64,000 bases of DNA. Origin: Tepidimonas sp. UBA997. Its GTDB lineage: Bacteria > Pseudomonadota > Gammaproteobacteria > Burkholderiales > Burkholderiaceae_C. Position numbers and translations under genes: made by a program. Position 1 is the stretch's first letter; each line of letters begins with the position of its first letter. The DNA lies in contig DBAZ01000067.1 in the NCBI GenBank assembly GCA_002291945.1, forward strand, positions 1 to 64,000. Reading direction: 5' to 3'. Below are positions 18,153 to 32,002 of the stretch, piece after piece. The notes below the pieces were generated by a model. That model saw only the letters and a list, made by a program, of their open reading frames with translations. It did no database searches and was not told the origin of the DNA.

Positions 18153-18697
18153 AATCGCACTGGATGGCCGGTGGGCTGGTTGCGGCGGTCGTGCTGCTGC
18201 TGAGTGCGTGTTCCGGGCCGACCCAGGACGACCTCGCCGTCTGGATGTCTGAGCAGCGTGCCACCGTTAACCCTCGAGTCGAGCCGGTTTCTGCCCCGGT
18301 ACCCTTCACCCCCCAGGCCTATCGAGGCATGGGGGCCATGTCGCCTTTCAGTGAGGAGAAGCTGACGGTTCTTCTCAGGGCAGAATCGGCTTCCCCGTTG
18401 ACTTCGAGCTTGATTGCGGCCGAAATGACCCGGCGCAAAGAACCTCTGGAAGCTGTTCCACTCGATGTGATCACGATGGTCGGTATCTTGCAGCGCGGCA
18501 ACGAAAGAGTCGCGCTGGTTCGATCCGACAACTTGCTCTACCAGGTCAGGACAGGGGCGTACATGGGGCAGAATTTCGGTCGTGTCACGGGCATCACTGA
18601 AACACAGATCAGTTTGAGGGAAATTGTGCAGGACGCAGCGGGTGAATGGATCGAACGCACCTCAACCCTGCAATTGCAAGAGGTGGCCGGGCCATGA
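18149..18697 (+). CDS. pilP: Type IV pilus lipoprotein PilP
   Basis: A 182-residue lipoprotein linking PilN/PilO to the secretin PilQ. The lipobox LLSAC places the lipidated Cys at residue 21. The C-terminal beta domain contains NLLYQVRTGAYMGQNFGRV and GRVTGITETQISLREIV segments typical of PilP. The stop overlaps the pilQ ATG (ATGA). Confidence 0.94.
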   Translation: MKSHWMAGGLVAAVVLLLSACSGPTQDDLAVWMSEQRATVNPRVEPVSAPVPFTPQAYRGMGAMSPFSEEKLTVLLRAESASPLTSSLIAAEMTRRKEPLEAVPLDVITMVGILQRGNERVALVRSDNLLYQVRTGAYMGQNFGRVTGITETQISLREIVQDAAGEWIERTSTLQLQEVAGP

Positions 18698-20805
18698 TTT
18701 CAACCATCGTCAACCTACAACAACAGGGGCGACTTATGTCTCGTATTCGACTGTTTTCCATGCTGGCGTCCACCTTGCTGATGGCCGGTGTTGCGCAAGC
18801 GCAGATCGCGATTCAGTCCTTGACGGCGGCCACCCAGGGCGGATCGGATGTCATCCGCATTCAGACCAGTGCGCCACTGACGCAGTTGCCGGCCGGGTTC
18901 ACGATTCAGTCTCCTGCGCGCATTTCCCTCGACTTCCCGGGCGTCGTTAATGCCTCGGGCGTCAACGTGGTTGAATTGAACCGCGGCAATCTGCGTTCTG
19001 CCAACCTGGTTCAGGCCGGTGACAGGACCCGGGTGGTGCTCAACCTCAACCAGCCGGTTGCATATGAAACGCGAATAGACGGCAATGCCTTGCTGATCTT
19101 GTTGCAGCCACCGGCCTCGGCGACTCCTGTGGGCCGAGGTGTCGTGGGCAGCACATTCGCAGAAAATCTCTCGAACCGGGTGCAACCCCTGGCCGATATT
19201 GACTTCCGGCGTGGCACGGACAATGCGGGACGCATCGTGGTGGATCTGGCCAACAACCAGACCGGTGTCGACATCAGTCAGCAAGGGCGTCATCTGGTCG
19301 TCGAGTTTTTACAGACTTCACTGCCAGAGGGCCTGCGCCGTCGGCTGGATGTGACGGACTTCGGCACGCCGGTGCGGACGGTCACCGCCACTCAGGTGGG
19401 TGATCGTGTCCGGCTGGTGGTCGAGCCCACGGGCAACTGGGAGCACAGCGCCATTCAAAGTGACAATCAGTTCGTTCTTGAGGTTCGTGAAATCAAGCAG
19501 GATCCGAATCGATTGACCCAGGGCCCTCAGTTCACCGGTGACAAGCTCTCTCTGAACTTCCAGAACATCGAGGTGCGTGCCTTGCTGCAAGTGATTGCTG
19601 ACTTCACCAATTTCAACATCATCACGTCTGACTCGGTCACTGGCAATGTCACGCTCCGGTTGCAAGACGTTCCCTGGGATCAGGCGCTGGACATCATTCT
19701 CCAGTCGCGCGGTCTGGGGATGCGCAAGACCGGTAACGTGATCTGGATTGCACCGCAAACTGAAATTCTGGCCAAAGAGCGCGAAGAACTGGAAGCGCGG
19801 CAGACCATCCGGACTCTTGAGGCGGTTCGCACGCAAAGCTTCCGTCTGAATTTTGCGCGCGCCGAAGAGGTGGCCACTCAGTTGACGACAGCCGTAGGGA
19901 CGGGGGATGCGCAAGTCCGCATCCTGACCCGTCAGGGGTCGGTGTTTGCGGAGCCGCGCACCAACCAGCTTTTCGTGACCGACATTGCGTCCAAGCTCGA
20001 AGAAATCCAGGGTTTGATCCGTCAACTCGATGTGCCCGTCAGGCAGGTGTTGATCGAAGCCCGGATTGTCGAGGCTGAAGACAACTTTGGCCGTGCCCTG
20101 GGGGTTCGTTTCGGTGCTCGGGTCAATGAGCCCATCACTTTGATGCGAAACAATGGGGATCGACTCCAGACGACCTTTGGTTTTGGCTCGATCGGTGCCA
20201 CGGGCAATGCGCCGGTGGCGAATATTCCTACGCCAGCCACCGGTGCCGGCACGTTTGCCATCTCGCTTTTCAGTCCTAGTGCCAGCCGACTCTTGAATCT
20301 GGAAATTGATGCCAACGAATCCGATCGCCGATTGAAGACCATTTCCAGCCCGCGAATCGTGACGGCTGACCAACGCCAGGCCACCATCGAGGACGGACGC
20401 AAGTTTCCCTTCCTTCGCCGTGATGCCGATGGCAACACCACGATCGAATTCATCGATGCCTCTCTCAAGCTGATCGTGACCCCCCAGATCACCCCGGATG
20501 GGGATGTGATCATGGAACTTGAAGTCAGTAACGATTCGCCCATCGTTTTCAACGGTGAAACCGCTATTCAGACCAAGAGCGTGCAAACCCAGGTCCTGGT
20601 CGAGAATGGTGGAACGGTCGTGATCGGGGGCATTTTTGTTCAGGAAGACTTGAACAACAACGAGAGGGTTCCGGTTCTGGCTGATGTTCCTGTCTTGGGC
20701 AACCTGTTCCGGTCCCGATCCACTTCGTCGCGGCGCTCTGAGATGCTGGTGTTCATCACCCCACGCGTTTTGTCCGATGCGACTTCCATGTCGCCTTTCA
20801 GGTGA
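18694..20805 (+). CDS. pilQ: Type IV pilus secretin PilQ
   Basis: The outer-membrane secretin through which the pilus passes. The chosen start (703 residues) overlaps pilP by 4 bases; ATG 18736 is a serious alternative because it gives a compact signal peptide (MSRIRLFSM to AQA) with a GGGG element before it. Domains in order are AMIN peptidoglycan-binding repeats at about 40-260, the N0/STN and N1 domains (LSLNFQNIEVRALLQVIADF, about residues 283-302), and the C-terminal secretin pore with VPVLADVPVLGNLFR near the end. Confidence 0.94.
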   Translation: MISTIVNLQQQGRLMSRIRLFSMLASTLLMAGVAQAQIAIQSLTAATQGGSDVIRIQTSAPLTQLPAGFTIQSPARISLDFPGVVNASGVNVVELNRGNLRSANLVQAGDRTRVVLNLNQPVAYETRIDGNALLILLQPPASATPVGRGVVGSTFAENLSNRVQPLADIDFRRGTDNAGRIVVDLANNQTGVDISQQGRHLVVEFLQTSLPEGLRRRLDVTDFGTPVRTVTATQVGDRVRLVVEPTGNWEHSAIQSDNQFVLEVREIKQDPNRLTQGPQFTGDKLSLNFQNIEVRALLQVIADFTNFNIITSDSVTGNVTLRLQDVPWDQALDIILQSRGLGMRKTGNVIWIAPQTEILAKEREELEARQTIRTLEAVRTQSFRLNFARAEEVATQLTTAVGTGDAQVRILTRQGSVFAEPRTNQLFVTDIASKLEEIQGLIRQLDVPVRQVLIEARIVEAEDNFGRALGVRFGARVNEPITLMRNNGDRLQTTFGFGSIGATGNAPVANIPTPATGAGTFAISLFSPSASRLLNLEIDANESDRRLKTISSPRIVTADQRQATIEDGRKFPFLRRDADGNTTIEFIDASLKLIVTPQITPDGDVIMELEVSNDSPIVFNGETAIQTKSVQTQVLVENGGTVVIGGIFVQEDLNNNERVPVLADVPVLGNLFRSRSTSSRRSEMLVFITPRVLSDATSMSPFR

Positions 20806-21325
20806 TGGATTGATCGTACTGGTTGGCTTGCCCGGTTCGGGCAAATCCACGATAGGTCGGCAGTTGGCCAAGCGCTTGCAACTGCCTTTCATCGATATGG
20901 ATCACGAGATCGAGCGACGCATCGGCTGCTCGATACGCGAATTTTTCGACCGTGAAGGGGAGTCGGCCTTTCGTGATGTGGAGCAGGAGGTCGTTGAGCA
21001 GTTGGCACTTGGCCAGTCGGCGGTTCTTTCGACTGGAGGTGGGGCCGTGTTGAGGAGCGTCAATCGCGAGCGACTGCGGTCCAGTGGGCGGGTGTTTTAT
21101 TTGCGCTCCACTCCGGAAGAGATCTTTCGCCGCGTCAAGCATGACCGTAGCCGCCCCTTGTTGCAAGTGGCGGACCCGATGCGCAAGCTGCGTGAACTGT
21201 TCGAACAACGCGATCCCCTGTATCGGGAGACCGCGCATTTCGTCATTGAAACTGGGCGGCCCTCGGTGGCCACACTGGTCAACATGATTGCCATGCAGTT
21301 GGAATTGAACGGCGAGTCCGCCTGA
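20777..21325 (+). CDS. aroK: Shikimate kinase
   Basis: Phosphorylates shikimate in aromatic amino-acid synthesis. The P-loop GLPGSGKST is followed by the shikimate-binding DMDHEIERR, RDVEQEVV and GGGAVLRSVNRE segments. The start is uncertain: ATG 20777 gives 182 residues and overlaps pilQ by 29 bases, whereas TTG 20810 gives the more compact family N-terminus (MIVLVGLPG) just after the pilQ stop. The aroK-aroB order downstream of pilQ is the conserved proteobacterial one. Confidence 0.92.
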   Translation: MRLPCRLSGDGLIVLVGLPGSGKSTIGRQLAKRLQLPFIDMDHEIERRIGCSIREFFDREGESAFRDVEQEVVEQLALGQSAVLSTGGGAVLRSVNRERLRSSGRVFYLRSTPEEIFRRVKHDRSRPLLQVADPMRKLRELFEQRDPLYRETAHFVIETGRPSVATLVNMIAMQLELNGESA

Positions 21326-21367
21326 GCAACTCCATCGCATGCTTCGTGGCTGGCATACACTCAAGGC

Positions 21368-22492
21368 ATGACCGCAGTGTTCAAGACTTCATCAGCGACA
21401 CATTCGTTGCGTATCGAACTGGCTGACAGAAGCTATCCGATTCTGATCGGCACCGATCTGCTGGAACAATCAGGGGTCTGGCAGAGCCTGCCAGCGGCCA
21501 CACAAGCGGTCATCGTCACGAATCAGACCGTCGCGCCCATCTATCTGGACCGTCTGAAGTCGGCTTTGTTGCCGCGTTTTCCGAAGGTTCAGAGCGTCAT
21601 CCTGCCGGATGGCGAGGCCTATAAAAACTGGGAGACTCTGCAGACCATTTTCGATGCACTGCTGAGCCACGCTTGCGACCGCAAGACGCTGCTGCTGGCC
21701 CTGGGCGGCGGGGTGGTGGGGGACATGACCGGTTTTGCGGCGGCCTGTTACATGCGTGGCGTCCCGTTTGTCCAGGTGCCTACCACCTTGCTAGCGCAAG
21801 TGGATTCGTCGGTGGGCGGCAAGACGGGGATCAACCACCCGCTCGGCAAAAACATGATCGGTGCCTTTTACCAGCCTGTGCAGGTGGTGTGCGATCTTTC
21901 CACGCTGCATACCCTGCCCGAACGTGAGTTCAGTGCGGGCTTGGCTGAAGTCATCAAATATGGGCCTATTTACGATCTCGCTTTTCTTGCATGGATCGAA
22001 CGCCACATCGATGACTTGCTGCAGCGTCAACCCGAGGCGCTCGCTTATGCGGTTCGCCGGAGTTGTGAAATCAAGGCGGCCGTGGTTGGTGCCGACGAAC
22101 GCGAATCCGGGCTGCGGGCTATCCTGAATTTCGGCCACACCTTTGGCCATGCGATTGAAGCTGGCATGGGTTATGGGGCTTGGTTGCACGGCGAGGCGGT
22201 GGGCTGCGGCATGGTCATGGCGGCTCGCTTGTCGCACGCCGTGGGGCTTCTGCAAGAGGAACGGGTTTGTGCTTTGCAGGCGCTGATTCAACGCGCCGGG
22301 TTGCCCACGGTGGCCCCACGGCTGGCCGACGGCGCAGACAACCCAAGTGCCTATCTGGCACTCATGCGTGTCGACAAAAAGGCCGAAGCAGGCGCGATCC
22401 GGTTCATTCTCGTCGATGACGCAGGGCGGGCCCATCTGATGAGCGTTGCGGACCAGCGGGTGGCCGAGGTGATTGAGGCGTCCTGCGCCTGA
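21368..22492 (+). CDS. aroB: 3-dehydroquinate synthase
   Basis: Cyclises DAHP to 3-dehydroquinate, the second shikimate-pathway step, using NAD and a divalent metal. The 374-residue protein shows the NAD-binding [13 protein letters not shown], the [19 protein letters not shown] stretch with the phosphate-binding residues, and metal-binding histidines in [11 protein letters not shown] and LHGEAV. It follows aroK by 42 bases in the same transcription unit. Confidence 0.96.
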   Translation: MTAVFKTSSATHSLRIELADRSYPILIGTDLLEQSGVWQSLPAATQAVIVTNQTVAPIYLDRLKSALLPRFPKVQSVILPDGEAYKNWETLQTIFDALLSHACDRKTLLLALGGGVVGDMTGFAAACYMRGVPFVQVPTTLLAQVDSSVGGKTGINHPLGKNMIGAFYQPVQVVCDLSTLHTLPEREFSAGLAEVIKYGPIYDLAFLAWIERHIDDLLQRQPEALAYAVRRSCEIKAAVVGADERESGLRAILNFGHTFGHAIEAGMGYGAWLHGEAVGCGMVMAARLSHAVGLLQEERVCALQALIQRAGLPTVAPRLADGADNPSAYLALMRVDKKAEAGAIRFILVDDAGRAHLMSVADQRVAEVIEASCA

Positions 22493-22497
22493 AGGAC

Positions 22498-23676
22498 GTG
22501 GGGGTGCCATTAAGCCCTGTCGCCAGTTGGCCAGAATGCACACGGGGGCGTCGCTATGCCGAGCCACTGGCTCCCACCCGCAATGATTTCCAGCGTGACC
22601 GGGATCGGGTGATCCACTGCACCGCTTTTCGTCGGTTGGTCTATAAAACCCAGGTTTTTCTCAACCATGAAGGGGACTTGTTTCGTACCCGTCTGACCCA
22701 CTCGCTGGAGGTGGCCCAACTCGGTCGCAGCATCGCCCGCAGCCTGGAATTGAATGAGGATCTGGTTGAGGCGATTTCCCTGGCGCATGATCTCGGGCAT
22801 ACCCCGTTTGGTCATGCCGGCCAGGACGCCCTGAATGCCTGCATGCATGCAGACCCACCGCACGGCGTGACTGACGCGGACGATGAGCCACGCGGGGGTT
22901 TCGAGCACAACATGCAAAGTCTGCGGGTGGTCGATGAACTGGAGGAGCGCTATCCGGCTTTCAACGGCTTGAATCTGTGCTTTGAAACCCGCGAGGGTAT
23001 CCTCAAGCATTGCTCGCGGGCGAATGCCGAGTGGCTGGAACACCGGGAGCCTGGCGGGGTGGCGGCGCGCTTTCTCAGGCACCAGTCCCCATCCCTGGAG
23101 GCGCAATTGGCCAATCTGGCCGATGAAATCGCCTACAACGCTCACGACATTGACGATGGCGTACGCTCGGGTCTGCTGAGCCTGGAGCAGTTAGACGATG
23201 TGGATCTTTTCAGGCGTTACCTTGCAGCGGTGCTGAAGGAGTTTCCCGCACTCAAGGGTCGGCGGTTGCTGTTCGAGTCGATTCGTCGGATGTTGAGCGA
23301 GCAAGTCTATGACGTGATTGGGGCCACTCGGGCAGCCATCCGAAGCGCTGGCGTAGCGCACGCCAGCGACGTCAGGCTTGCGCCGACGCTGGTGTGTTTT
23401 TCCCCTTCCATGCGTTCGGACTCTTCGGCCTTGAAGCGATTTCTGATGCTCAATCTCTATCGTCATCCGCAAGTCATGGAGAAGTCCCGCCGGGCCAAAC
23501 AGATCGTTGGGGATCTCTACCGGATCTATCGGGAGGCGCCAGAGGAAATGTCGATGATGACCAAGGACACTGCCACCCTATCTCTGCGACGCCAGGTGGC
23601 CGATTACATCGCCGGCATGACGGACCGGTTCGCGATGCGCGAACATGCCCGACTCACTGGCTTGTCGCTGTTCTGA
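22498..23676 (+). CDS. dgt: dGTPase-like deoxynucleotide triphosphohydrolase
   Basis: An HD-domain phosphohydrolase that removes triphosphate from deoxynucleotides. The HD metal site is present: His68 in LTHSLEVAQ and His97-Asp98 in AHDLGHTPFGHAG; the N-terminal FQRDRDRVIHCTAFRRL segment is typical of the family. The start is GTG at 22498, preceded by GAAGGA with very short spacing. The 392 residues fit the type-2 dGTPase-like subgroup. It is 5 bases downstream of aroB and overlaps the MFS gene by one base (TGATG). Confidence 0.9.
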   Translation: MGVPLSPVASWPECTRGRRYAEPLAPTRNDFQRDRDRVIHCTAFRRLVYKTQVFLNHEGDLFRTRLTHSLEVAQLGRSIARSLELNEDLVEAISLAHDLGHTPFGHAGQDALNACMHADPPHGVTDADDEPRGGFEHNMQSLRVVDELEERYPAFNGLNLCFETREGILKHCSRANAEWLEHREPGGVAARFLRHQSPSLEAQLANLADEIAYNAHDIDDGVRSGLLSLEQLDDVDLFRRYLAAVLKEFPALKGRRLLFESIRRMLSEQVYDVIGATRAAIRSAGVAHASDVRLAPTLVCFSPSMRSDSSALKRFLMLNLYRHPQVMEKSRRAKQIVGDLYRIYREAPEEMSMMTKDTATLSLRRQVADYIAGMTDRFAMREHARLTGLSLF

Positions 23677-24878
23677 TGCGTCCCGTTCATCCGATCCCGT
23701 CCCGGCAGGTGGCCCTTTGGGTGGTGTTGTCAGGCGTTGTGGCGGCCCTGCATGTGGGCAAATTGCCGGCGGCCATCCCGGTTTTGGCCCATGAACTCGA
23801 CATGACGCTGGTTCAAGGGGGGTTCTTGTTGGCGCTGATTCAGCTCGCCGGGATGGCGCTCGGGGCAGTGGCCGGTTCGCTGGCCGACCATGTGGGGCCA
23901 AGACGCATTGTGCTGACGGGCCTTGTCCTACTGGCGCTGGGCAGTGGCTGGGGGGCTTGGGCCCAGAGTCCGGGCAGTTTGATGGTGTTGCGCGGGATCG
24001 AGAGCATGGGTTTTTTGCTTTCGGTGATTGCCGCGCCCGTCTTGCTGCGTCGCTGGGTGACGGAGCCCAAGGCCTTGCAGCGGGCTCTGGGTTTTTGGGG
24101 GGCGTACATGCCGATCGGCATGGCATCAGCACTGCTTGTGACTCCATGGGCTTACGACGCCATCGGTTGGCGCTGGACCTGGGTGCTGCTGGCGTGGGCA
24201 TCGGTCGCGGTGGCGATCATCGTGTTGGCCCGGGTTCCCCCGGACGCGGACCGTGGGCCGCTGCGTGAAACACCGATGATGGCGCAGGCCTTGAAGTCCA
24301 CCTTGTCGGCTCCAGGCCCTTGGCTGGTGGCTCTGGCTTTTATGGTGTATTCCGGGCAGTGGATGGCCGTGATCGGGTTTCTGCCGACCATCTACCACCA
24401 GGCCGGCTGGCCTCCCGACTGGATTGGCCCTTTGACGGCGGGTGCCGCAGGGGTCAACATGATCGGCAATATTCTGGCGGGTCGTTGGTTGGCTCGCGGA
24501 GCGTGGCCCGGCACCTTGCTGGCCGTGGGCTATCTGGCGATGGGGGTCGGCGCCTGGGGCGTGATGTCCGGATGGCTCGCCCCAACAGGGCAATATCTGT
24601 CGGTTTTGTTGTTTTCGTGGGTCGGGGGCATGATCCCGGCGACGCTGATCTCATTGGCCATGCACCTGGCACCTTCCCGGCAGACGGTCACCACCACGGT
24701 GGGCTGGGTGCAGCAGTTGTCCTCCATGGGTCAATTCCTGACGCCCCCTCTAATGGCCGCCATCGCGGCCGACTTCGGGGGCTGGCATCATGCGGTCTGG
24801 CTGAACCTTGTCTTGGCGGGTTGTGGTTTGTGGCTGGCCTGGCGATTGCAGAGCCGCTGGTCCAGGCTGACGCGGTAA
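23676..24878 (+). CDS. MFS transporter, CynX/NimT-like
   Basis: A 400-residue membrane transporter with about 12 hydrophobic segments; the first begins near QVALWVVLSGVVAALHVGKL. The loop after the second span reads DHVGPRRIV, the usual MFS motif A position. The protein resembles the CynX/NimT branch (cyanate or nitroimidazole-type exporters), but its substrate cannot be inferred. The start ATG shares one base with the dgt stop, so translation is probably coupled. Confidence 0.8.
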   Translation: MRPVHPIPSRQVALWVVLSGVVAALHVGKLPAAIPVLAHELDMTLVQGGFLLALIQLAGMALGAVAGSLADHVGPRRIVLTGLVLLALGSGWGAWAQSPGSLMVLRGIESMGFLLSVIAAPVLLRRWVTEPKALQRALGFWGAYMPIGMASALLVTPWAYDAIGWRWTWVLLAWASVAVAIIVLARVPPDADRGPLRETPMMAQALKSTLSAPGPWLVALAFMVYSGQWMAVIGFLPTIYHQAGWPPDWIGPLTAGAAGVNMIGNILAGRWLARGAWPGTLLAVGYLAMGVGAWGVMSGWLAPTGQYLSVLLFSWVGGMIPATLISLAMHLAPSRQTVTTTVGWVQQLSSMGQFLTPPLMAAIAADFGGWHHAVWLNLVLAGCGLWLAWRLQSRWSRLTR

Positions 24879-24882
24879 AACC

Positions 24883-25578
24883 ATGGCAAGGCTTGCCCGC
24901 TTGTCGGTTGCACGGTTGCCGCATCATGTGATCTGGCGTGGTCTTTCCGATCAGACACTGTTTCGGGATGATGAAGACCGGTGGCAGTTTTTGCAATGCC
25001 TGACCCGCCAGGCAGAGCAGCACCGGGTGTCACTGCACGCCTTCGTATTGCTTGACCACGCCGTGCAGTGCCTGTGTACGCCCGACATGGCGACTGGGTT
25101 GGGTCTGATGATGCAGGGCATCGGCCGCCATTACGTTCGTCATTTCAACGGGCGTCATCACCGCCAGGGAACGCTTTGGGAAGGCCGATATCGCTGCACC
25201 ATTGTCGAGCCGGGTGAGGCTGAGTTGCAGATCATGTGCCTGCTGGACAGCGAGCCTGTCCATGCCGGCCAGGTGGCTGCGGCCGAACACTACGCTTGGT
25301 CCAGTCATGCACACTACGCGGGTCGCGTCATGCAGAAGGGCTTGACGGCCCCAGCCATTTACTGGCAATTGGGCAATACACCGTTTGCCCGAGAAGCGGC
25401 TTACGCCGAGCGGGTGGCGCACGGCTTGCCTGCCGAGCAGCGTGAGCGTTTGCTCAGCGCCGCCTTAAGGGGTTGGGTCATGGGGTCACCAGACTTCGTG
25501 GAAGCCGTGCAGGCTCAGGTGAGCCGGCGGGTGATCAAGTCCCGACCCGGTCGGCCTAAAGTGCGTCCCCTCCAGTAA
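24883..25578 (+). CDS. REP-associated tyrosine transposase (RAYT) homologue, HUH motif lost
   Basis: A 231-residue protein of the Y1 transposase/RAYT family, as shown by MARLARLSVARLPHHVIWRG at the N-terminus and GRHYVRHFNGRHHRQGTLWE around residues 81-100. The candidate catalytic Tyr is Tyr84. Family members have a metal-binding HUH motif (for example GNHFHLL); an ungapped comparison puts AVQ at residues 60-62 in DHAVQCL, so both histidines appear replaced. The reading frame is nevertheless intact. It lies 4 bases after the MFS gene and just before gltB, a position where related genes occur in other Burkholderiales. It may be domesticated or inactive. The C-terminus is basic (RRVIKSRPGRPK). 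Confidence 0.8.
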   Translation: MARLARLSVARLPHHVIWRGLSDQTLFRDDEDRWQFLQCLTRQAEQHRVSLHAFVLLDHAVQCLCTPDMATGLGLMMQGIGRHYVRHFNGRHHRQGTLWEGRYRCTIVEPGEAELQIMCLLDSEPVHAGQVAAAEHYAWSSHAHYAGRVMQKGLTAPAIYWQLGNTPFAREAAYAERVAHGLPAEQRERLLSAALRGWVMGSPDFVEAVQAQVSRRVIKSRPGRPKVRPLQ

Positions 25579-25631
25579 TCTGTCCCCTATTTTTATATAG
25601 CATTGTTGCATAAAACGAATATAGGGACAGA
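25579..25631. repeat. REP-like inverted repeat downstream of the RAYT gene
   Basis: TCTGTCCC (25579-25586) pairs with GGGACAGA (25624-25631). The stem continues through CTAT/ATAG with one bulged C and then TTTTAT/ATAAAA, leaving a loop around GCATTGTTGC. The AT-rich core contrasts with the high-GC surroundings. It starts on the base after the RAYT stop codon. RAYT proteins are known to process REP palindromes beside their own genes, so this is a candidate cognate element; only one copy is seen in this window. Confidence 0.65.
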
Positions 25632-25646
25632 CCCTGTTTAATGTGC

Positions 25647-25683
25647 TTGGCAGACTCGCGACCATGCAGTATGCTCGCGAGTC
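25647..25683 (+). promoter_or_regulatory. gltBD promoter with overlapping palindromic operator
   Basis: A -35 TTGGCA (25647-25652) and a -10 TATGCT (25670-25675) are separated by exactly 17 bases. A perfect 9-base inverted repeat, GACTCGCGA (25653-25661) and TCGCGAGTC (25675-25683), flanks the -10 box, one arm in the spacer and the other starting on its last base. A dimeric regulator binding there would block or remodel RNA polymerase. The gltB ATG follows at 25708 with an AGGAG ribosome site about 25 bases beyond the -10. Confidence 0.65.
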
Positions 25684-25707
25684 CACGATCAGTAGCAGGA
25701 GTTAGGC

Positions 25708-30447
<4,740 letters not shown>

Positions 30448-30477
30448 AACCGCTGCATCGAACCGAGGAAACACATC

Positions 30478-31953
30478 ATGGGAAAAATCACCGGCTTCAT
30501 GGAATACGAGCGTCTGGAAGAGGGCTACAGGCCCGTGCCCGAACGCCTCACCCACTACAAGGAATTCGTGCTGGCCCTGACCGACGCCCAAGCCAAGGTG
30601 CAAGGTGCGCGCTGCATGGATTGCGGCACCCCGTTTTGCAACAACGGCTGCCCGGTCAACAACGTCATCCCGGACTTCAATGATCTGGTCTATCGTCAGG
30701 ACTGGGAAAACGCCGTCGCGGTGCTGCACAGCACCAACAATTTCCCCGAGTTCACGGGGCGCATCTGCCCGGCACCTTGCGAGGCGGCCTGTACGCTGAA
30801 CGTCAACGACGACCCGGTCGGCATCAAATCAATCGAGCACGCCATCATCGACAAGGCTTGGGCCCAAGGATGGGTGCAACCGCGCCCGGCCCGCATCAAG
30901 ACCGGCAAAAAGGTGGCGGTGGTGGGCTCTGGCCCGGCTGGGCTGGCGGCCGCCCAGCAACTCGCGCGTGCCGGCCACGACGTGACGGTGTTCGAAAAGA
31001 ACGACCGCCTAGGCGGCCTGCTGCGCTACGGCATACCCGACTTCAAGATGGAGAAGGGGCTGATCGACCGCCGCGTCGAGCAGATGCAGGCCGAAGGGGT
31101 GGTCTTCCGCACCCGTGTGCTGGTGGCCAGCATGCCGAGCGCAGGCCCGGCAGCGAAAGTGACCAACGATGCCCAGCAAACGGTCAGCCCCGAGCAGCTC
31201 GAGGCCGAGTTTGACGCCGTCCTGCTGGCCGGTGGTGCCGAGCAGAGCCGCGATCTGCCGGTGCCGGGCCGGGAGCTCGATGGGGTCCACTTCGCGATGG
31301 AGTTCCTGCCGCAGCAAAACAAGGTCAACGCCGGTGACAAGTTGAAAAAGCAGTTGCGTGCCGACGGCAAGCACGTGATCGTGATCGGCGGTGGCGACAC
31401 CGGCTCCGACTGCGTGGGCACCAGCAACCGCCACGGCGCGGCCAGCGTGACCCAGTTCGAGCTCATGCCCATGCCCCCCGAGCAGGAAAACAAGGCACTG
31501 ACCTGGCCCTACTGGCCGATCAAGCTGCGCACCTCGTCCAGCCACGAAGAAGGCTGTACCCGCGAGTTCGCCATCTCCACCAAGTCCTTCAACGGCAGCA
31601 AGGGCAAGGTGAGCAGCCTGACGACGGTGCAGGTCGAGTTCAAGGACGGCAAGCTGGTCGAGGTTCCTGGCACTGAAAAGGAATACAAGGCCGACCTGGT
31701 GCTGCTGGCCATGGGTTTCACCAACCCGGTCGCCACGGTGCTCGATGCGTTCGGCGTCGAGAAAGACGGGCGCGGCAACGCCAGGGCCAGCACCGACTTC
31801 ACGGGCGGCTATGCCACCAACGTACCCAAGGTGTTTGCCGCTGGCGATATGCGGCGCGGGCAGTCGCTGGTGGTGTGGGCGATCCGTGAAGGCAGGCAGG
31901 CGGCGCGTTCGGTGGACGAATTTCTGATGGGGTTTTCCGACCTGCCGCGCTGA
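30478..31953 (+). CDS. gltD: Glutamate synthase small subunit
   Basis: The NADPH-oxidising flavoprotein subunit of GOGAT, 491 residues. The N-terminus has the cysteine clusters [14 protein letters not shown] (about 43-56) and CPAPCEAAC (about 99-107) that bind two 4Fe-4S clusters, followed by the FAD-binding [16 protein letters not shown] and the NADPH-binding [11 protein letters not shown]. The upstream GAGGAAAC ribosome site supports the ATG. A strong terminator follows 24 bases after the stop. Confidence 0.97.
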   Translation: MGKITGFMEYERLEEGYRPVPERLTHYKEFVLALTDAQAKVQGARCMDCGTPFCNNGCPVNNVIPDFNDLVYRQDWENAVAVLHSTNNFPEFTGRICPAPCEAACTLNVNDDPVGIKSIEHAIIDKAWAQGWVQPRPARIKTGKKVAVVGSGPAGLAAAQQLARAGHDVTVFEKNDRLGGLLRYGIPDFKMEKGLIDRRVEQMQAEGVVFRTRVLVASMPSAGPAAKVTNDAQQTVSPEQLEAEFDAVLLAGGAEQSRDLPVPGRELDGVHFAMEFLPQQNKVNAGDKLKKQLRADGKHVIVIGGGDTGSDCVGTSNRHGAASVTQFELMPMPPEQENKALTWPYWPIKLRTSSSHEEGCTREFAISTKSFNGSKGKVSSLTTVQVEFKDGKLVEVPGTEKEYKADLVLLAMGFTNPVATVLDAFGVEKDGRGNARASTDFTGGYATNVPKVFAAGDMRRGQSLVVWAIREGRQAARSVDEFLMGFSDLPR

Positions 31954-31977
31954 TGCATGGGTTTGCCTTATCATCGG

Positions 31978-32002
31978 AAGGCCGGAATGACCGGCCTTTT
32001 TT
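31978..32002 (+). terminator. Rho-independent terminator of gltBD
   Basis: AAGGCCGG (31978-31985) and CCGGCCTT (31991-31998) form a perfect 8-base stem with a 5-base loop and continue into a run of six Ts ending at 32002. The next base is the A of the mlaF start codon. Confidence 0.88.

Noticed and set aside
19318..20892. 524-codon open frame antisense to pilQ
   Set aside because: No recognisable domain; pilQ on the other strand is complete and in operon context.
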